Source: Mesolinea sp040772305
GTDB lineage: Bacteria > Chloroflexota > Anaerolineae > Anaerolineales > Anaerolineaceae
Direction of reading: 5' to 3'
NCBI GenBank assembly: GCA_040772305.1
Contig: JAXGYK010000002.1
Span: 372,001-436,000 of the forward strand
Length of the DNA: 64,000 nucleotides
Positions 61,050 to 64,000 of the stretch are shown here, in pieces. The notes below the pieces were generated by a model, which did not search any database, was not told where the DNA came from, and saw only the letters and a list, made by a program, of their open reading frames with translations. Within the stretch, counting starts at the first letter, position 1, and each line of letters begins with the position of its first letter. A program made the position numbers and the translations under genes.

Positions 61050-61155
61050 GTTTCGAGGCTCCTTTCCTCGGGACAGCTCCTGTTTGGGGCCGTAGGCCTT
61101 GCAGGAGTGGAAGGGTAATCAGGCTAGCGCCTGTAACTTAACAGACGCTAGTTTA
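61050..61155 (-). promoter_or_regulatory. Structured rpsF leader, possible S6:S18 binding site
   Basis: On the minus strand the leader contains hairpin CTAGCG..CGCTAG and then CTCCTG-caaGGCCtacGGCCccaaa-CAGGAG, followed by CTGTCCCGAGGAAAGGAG and the start codon. A CCG-containing stem next to the ribosome-binding site is reminiscent of the S6:S18 autoregulatory motif. The match is by eye only. Confidence 0.4.
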
Positions 61156-61241
61156 TCATAGAGGGATAAAAAAAGTAAAGGGACTTCTGTGAGGGGGTTG
61201 TGAGGGGGTAAGAACCGCAACACTTTTTAGAAATAAGGGTT

Positions 61242-61655
61242 TCAGTTTGCTTGAGATCGGTCTCTGCGATTCTTGCGTCTATCATTCCATTCGTGATTCT
61301 CGCGCCCTGAAAGTAGGACCGTTACGATGGTCACGATGATTGAGCCTAAGAGAGCGGAGCCAAAATTCCTGACAGTGAACCCCATACTAAAGAGTGTAGT
61401 GGAGAGTTCGGCTGAGAACCAAAATACCAGAGCATTGAGGACCAGGCCAAATAAACCAAGCGTAAGAATAATCAATCCACAGGATAATGCTTTGAGAACG
61501 GGTAATAGGACAGCATTCAGAAAAGCCAGTATGGCTGCCATAATAGCATACGGAATCCAGCCATCTCCCTCCACTTGAATACCAGGTACCAGCCATTGCG
61601 CTACAAAAAGCGCTAACATGATGACGAGCCAACGGGTAATCAGTTTCATATTCAT
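61242..61655 (-). CDS. YvlD/phage holin 4-like membrane protein
   Basis: The 137-residue protein has four hydrophobic helices with AQWLVPGIQVEGDGWIPYAIMAAILAFLNAVLLPVLKAL, LITLGLFGLVLNALVFWFSAEL and LGSIIVTIVTVLLSG, the pattern of the YvlD/DUF360 family (named after a holin but found in ordinary chromosomes). The charged tail is REN..RRKNRRDRSQ. The function is unknown. GAAGGAGAAGG lies upstream; an ATG two codons later is also possible. Confidence 0.85.
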   Translation of the reverse strand: MNMKLITRWLVIMLALFVAQWLVPGIQVEGDGWIPYAIMAAILAFLNAVLLPVLKALSCGLIILTLGLFGLVLNALVFWFSAELSTTLFSMGFTVRNFGSALLGSIIVTIVTVLLSGRENHEWNDRRKNRRDRSQAN

Positions 61656-61803
61656 TAAGGTTTCCCTTCTCCTTCCTCTTTAAACCTAACTTCATTTTCC
61701 TATATCTTTTCTTCGACGGAAGTAGAAAATATAAGGTTATTGGTGCAAATAAGGACAAATTTAATGAAATTCAAAGAATTGTTCTCATACTTACCTGTAA
61801 ATC

Positions 61804-61834
61804 TTGACGGGTTGCGCATATGCATAAGCATAAT
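61804..61834 (+). promoter_or_regulatory. Candidate promoter upstream of the rtcB leader
   Basis: TTGACG (61804-61809) and CATAAT (61829-61834) are 19 bp apart. A transcript from here would carry the foldable leader and then rtcB. The remainder of 61656-61888 shows no gene. Confidence 0.35.
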
Positions 61835-61888
61835 ATTTCTAAAATCACAGCCTATCGGCTATACTTAGAATATATGTTCGAATATTTT

Positions 61889-62003
61889 CCTTGCCTGTTT
61901 TCCAACTGAGAGTAGGAAACGTATATATGCAGGTAGGGTGTGCTTAGAAATCGAGTGTCAGGTAGGATTGATATAAAAGTCCTAGCAAGACTTATCCTGA
62001 CAC
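61889..62003 (+). ncRNA. Foldable leader of rtcB, unknown class
   Basis: Three nested or adjacent stems can be read. CCTTGCCTG (61889-61897) pairs with CAGGTAGGG (61930-61938), enclosing TTTCC/GGAAA. GTGTCAGG (61955-61962) pairs with CCTGACAC (61996-62003), enclosing TAGGA/TCCTA. The last stem ends 8 bp before the GGAGGAG ribosome-binding site. I do not recognise a known riboswitch. Confidence 0.4.
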
Positions 62004-62037
62004 AGCAGTAAGGAGGAGAAAGAAATTTTTCAATACC

Positions 62038-63123
62038 ATGATTGAGATAAAAGGCCATTTTGGAACTGCAAAGGTGTTCTCGGTAAATCGGGATGAAAAA
62101 GCAATTCAACAAATACAGGAGTTAATGAATCAGCCTTTTGTGAAAGGCGCAAAGGTCCGCATTATGCCGGATTATCACTGGGGTGTGGGCTGTACGATTG
62201 GTTTTACCGCGAACTTAGGTAAATATGTGGTCCCAAACTTGGTGGGGGTAGATATTGGCTGCGGCCTTTATGTGCAGTCGATGGGTAAGCTTAGTTTTGA
62301 CCTGGAAGATTTTGATGCGCTGGCAAATCAGATACCTGCGGGTTTTAATTCCTGGAAGGAGCCAATCGAGTCTGCAGACTTTATGCGCAAGCTGAAATGT
62401 TATCAAAGGATTGATAGCAGTGTAATCGATCAGCAAATTGGCAGTCTTGGAGGGGGAAATCATTTTATCGAGTTGGATAAAAATGCTGAGGATGAGGTGT
62501 TTCTGCTAATCCATTCCGGATCCAGAAATATTGGCTATCAAGTTGCTGGATATTACCAACGCCTCGCTATTCAGGAATGCAAATCTGATTTGCCTAAACC
62601 GCTTAAGTACTTAACTGGTGAACTGGCTGAACACTATATCCATGATATGCAGCTATGTCAGAAGTATGCAATGCTTAATCGTTCCATAATGGCTGAGATA
62701 ATCGGCAAACACTATCCTTTGCTGGGTACGCCGTTTCAGACGGTGCACAATTACATCGGCTCTAAGGACAGAATTGTTCGTAAGGGTGCTGTATCGGCAT
62801 ATGGGGGAGAACGGTTGATCATCCCATTAAACATGCGCGATGGATCTGTTTTGTGTGTAGGAAAGGGAAATGCCGACTGGAATTATTCCGCACCGCATGG
62901 TGCAGGAAGAATTTTGGGGCGCAAAGAAGCCAAACGAAAACTCAATCTGAATGTGTTTAAAAAGAGTATGGCAGGTATTTATTCAAGCAGTATTAGCAAC
63001 TTTACTTTGGATGAAGCTCCAATGGCCTATAAACCTGCTGAAGAGATATTGGCTGCAATAGGCGCTACGGTGGATATTGAAGCAGAACTGAAACCCATTT
63101 ATAACTTTAAGGCTGGAAAGTAA
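62038..63123 (+). CDS. rtcB: RtcB-family RNA ligase (short form)
   Basis: The 361-residue protein has the RtcB core: MPDYHWGVGCTIGFT, VGVDIGCGLYVQS (metal-binding Asp and Cys), QIGSLGGGNHFIEL, LIHSGSRNIGYQVA, and APHGAGRILGRKEA with the His that is guanylylated. It joins 2',3'-cyclic-phosphate and 5'-OH RNA ends with GTP. At about 360 residues it belongs to the shorter bacterial group. GGAGGAG precedes the start; no archease gene is seen nearby. Confidence 0.93.
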   Translation: MIEIKGHFGTAKVFSVNRDEKAIQQIQELMNQPFVKGAKVRIMPDYHWGVGCTIGFTANLGKYVVPNLVGVDIGCGLYVQSMGKLSFDLEDFDALANQIPAGFNSWKEPIESADFMRKLKCYQRIDSSVIDQQIGSLGGGNHFIELDKNAEDEVFLLIHSGSRNIGYQVAGYYQRLAIQECKSDLPKPLKYLTGELAEHYIHDMQLCQKYAMLNRSIMAEIIGKHYPLLGTPFQTVHNYIGSKDRIVRKGAVSAYGGERLIIPLNMRDGSVLCVGKGNADWNYSAPHGAGRILGRKEAKRKLNLNVFKKSMAGIYSSSISNFTLDEAPMAYKPAEEILAAIGATVDIEAELKPIYNFKAGK

Positions 63124-63214
63124 ATTCCGTAAGTTTTACCGGCTTGAGTTAAGTGAATGAATGTCAAAGTAACATTTTCGGAGCCAGTTTGTCCACGGAA
63201 ATATATCCATGGTG

Positions 63215-64000
63215 TTATGACTGTTTGCGGGAAGATATCAACTTATAATAAATCACTTTTACTAAATTACATTTAGAACATAACGTCTGTAAATTATCTT
63301 CAATAGTTTCGCCGCCTTTAGACCATGGAACAATATGGTCAACATGCAACTCCACCGAAGAATCTTTTGCTGGAGAAGCACCGCAAGTACAACATTTGAA
63401 GTTATCTCTCTTCAAAACCTTAAAACGCATTCTTGCATTTATATTTCTTGAAGTCCTGTACGCTCTCTTTTGAATAGGCTTTTCTACATCAACAGATTGA
63501 GGAAGGTTGTCCTGACTTTTTATATTAGTTTTCGTAGTGTCTTCTTCTCTTTCCTCTGAATTATCTGAATTTATGTATTCAACAAAGGCTTGTAATGTCT
63601 GTCTCCAACTACCGAATCTTCGTTTATATGTATCAATAGAATATTTTGAAATATTCCCCTTAGTTATGTCTGTTGATGTTGGCTGCCTCCCTAATTTTAT
63701 CCATATACGTTCTAACTCATCAAGAAGCGTCTGTTCGTCAATTCTACTTCTAGCCAATCCCGTTGGTTGAAGCCCTGCAGCCATTAACGCCTTGTCCCAA
63801 GCTTTAAATCTCGAAAAAATATGTTCTGCTGAATATTTCCCATACATTTTATAATCTCCGTAGAGTACGGTATCCTTGTTAAGTTGCTTTGCTATCTGTT
63901 GTAAATCATCATAATAATCTTCATTTTTTATTCTCTTTAATTCTGACTTTGTTCTTTCGTTACGCAATCCTGCTAATGACAATGCATTTTTCCATGTTCC
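63215..64000 (-). CDS. HNH endonuclease with homing-associated repeats, 5' end outside the window
   Basis: The frame is open to the right edge (…TWKNALSLAGLRNERTKSEL), so the start lies beyond 64000; the TTG at 63982 is internal. The N-terminal part has two or three repeats of about 60 residues ending in W(x)kALxAAGL or FGSWRQTLQAF, like the HNH-associated repeat PF18780. The C-terminal HNH domain is FKVLKRDNFKCCTCGASP..LHVDHIVPWSKGG..NLQTLCSKCN. It may be a mobile-intron, defence or stand-alone nuclease. Its AT-rich, Lys-rich sequence differs from its neighbours, suggesting transfer. Confidence 0.85.
   Translation of the reverse strand, partial: GTWKNALSLAGLRNERTKSELKRIKNEDYYDDLQQIAKQLNKDTVLYGDYKMYGKYSAEHIFSRFKAWDKALMAAGLQPTGLARSRIDEQTLLDELERIWIKLGRQPTSTDITKGNISKYSIDTYKRRFGSWRQTLQAFVEYINSDNSEEREEDTTKTNIKSQDNLPQSVDVEKPIQKRAYRTSRNINARMRFKVLKRDNFKCCTCGASPAKDSSVELHVDHIVPWSKGGETIEDNLQTLCSKCNLVKVIYYKLISSRKQS

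Noticed and set aside
61242..61655. Holin-like protein as a sign of a prophage
   Set aside because: The family is a common chromosomal YvlD type, and no phage structural or integrase gene is nearby.

Overview
The window looks like a chromosomal segment of an anaerobic Chloroflexota bacterium, most likely Anaerolineae. This is inferred from gene content and style: small class-typical proteins (RicT/PSP1, DUF554, YtxH, GT-C-like membrane proteins), a secreted beta-propeller ending in FLPIILR, no outer-membrane machinery, and several promoters placed so close to the start codon that the mRNAs should be leaderless. No single marker here proves the phylum.

Layout. 1-2930: right part of an IS1182-type element (IS-A), a cut-off tail of a probable penicillin-binding protein, and an IS481-type element inserted in the -35 box of secG. 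2982-6220 (+): secG, a family-5 solute-binding protein, PduO-type cobalamin adenosyltransferase, DUF554. 6232-19466 (-): DsbA-like thioredoxin, GNAT, amidohydrolase, parB, parA, PfkB kinase, GT-C-like membrane protein, then an RsbU/RsbW-type signalling pair whose six-GAF phosphatase gene is split by an IS150-group element. 19506-29356: radC, degV, zinc-ribbon and SH3 proteins, patatin, smpB, a phytol/dolichol-kinase-like protein, an L,D-transpeptidase, DUF2085, pgeF, yggS, yggT, a coiled-coil zinc-ribbon protein. 29514-32274: transposase remnant, then glmS behind a glmS self-cleaving ribozyme. 32406-42517: mrp, ricT, a PIG-L deacetylase, an M20 amidohydrolase, a THEP1-like NTPase, tatC and two TatA/B proteins, a GH31 glycosidase and an MFS transporter. 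42634-45080: tRNA-Asp and a tandem-repeat beta-propeller gene broken by one nonsense codon. 45290-49850: nrdD-nrdG (anaerobic ribonucleotide reductase) behind a cobalamin riboswitch; nrdD is split by a second, full-length IS-A copy and nrdG is frameshifted. 50099-57315: YtxH, a DUF948-like protein, scpA, a threonine-synthase-like enzyme, rnc, smc. 57339-58994: a second IS1182-type element (IS-B). 59020-64000: parvulin foldase, rpsR, rpsF, a YvlD-like protein, rtcB behind a foldable leader, and an HNH endonuclease running off the edge.

How it fits together. Chromosome maintenance (parAB, smc, scpA), envelope building (glmS, L,D-transpeptidase, PBP remnant), export (secG, tatAC, foldase) and RNA metabolism (rnc, rtcB, smpB) are all ordinary housekeeping. 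The striking features are RNA-level control (B12 riboswitch, glmS ribozyme, probable rnc and rtcB leader structures) and heavy recent IS activity. Three genes are cut by insertion sequences, and two more carry point lesions (nrdG, beta-propeller). The B12-repressed anaerobic reductase operon has two independent lesions, which suggests DNA precursor synthesis depends on a B12-dependent (class II) enzyme encoded elsewhere. No CRISPR array, prophage or defence island was recognised.
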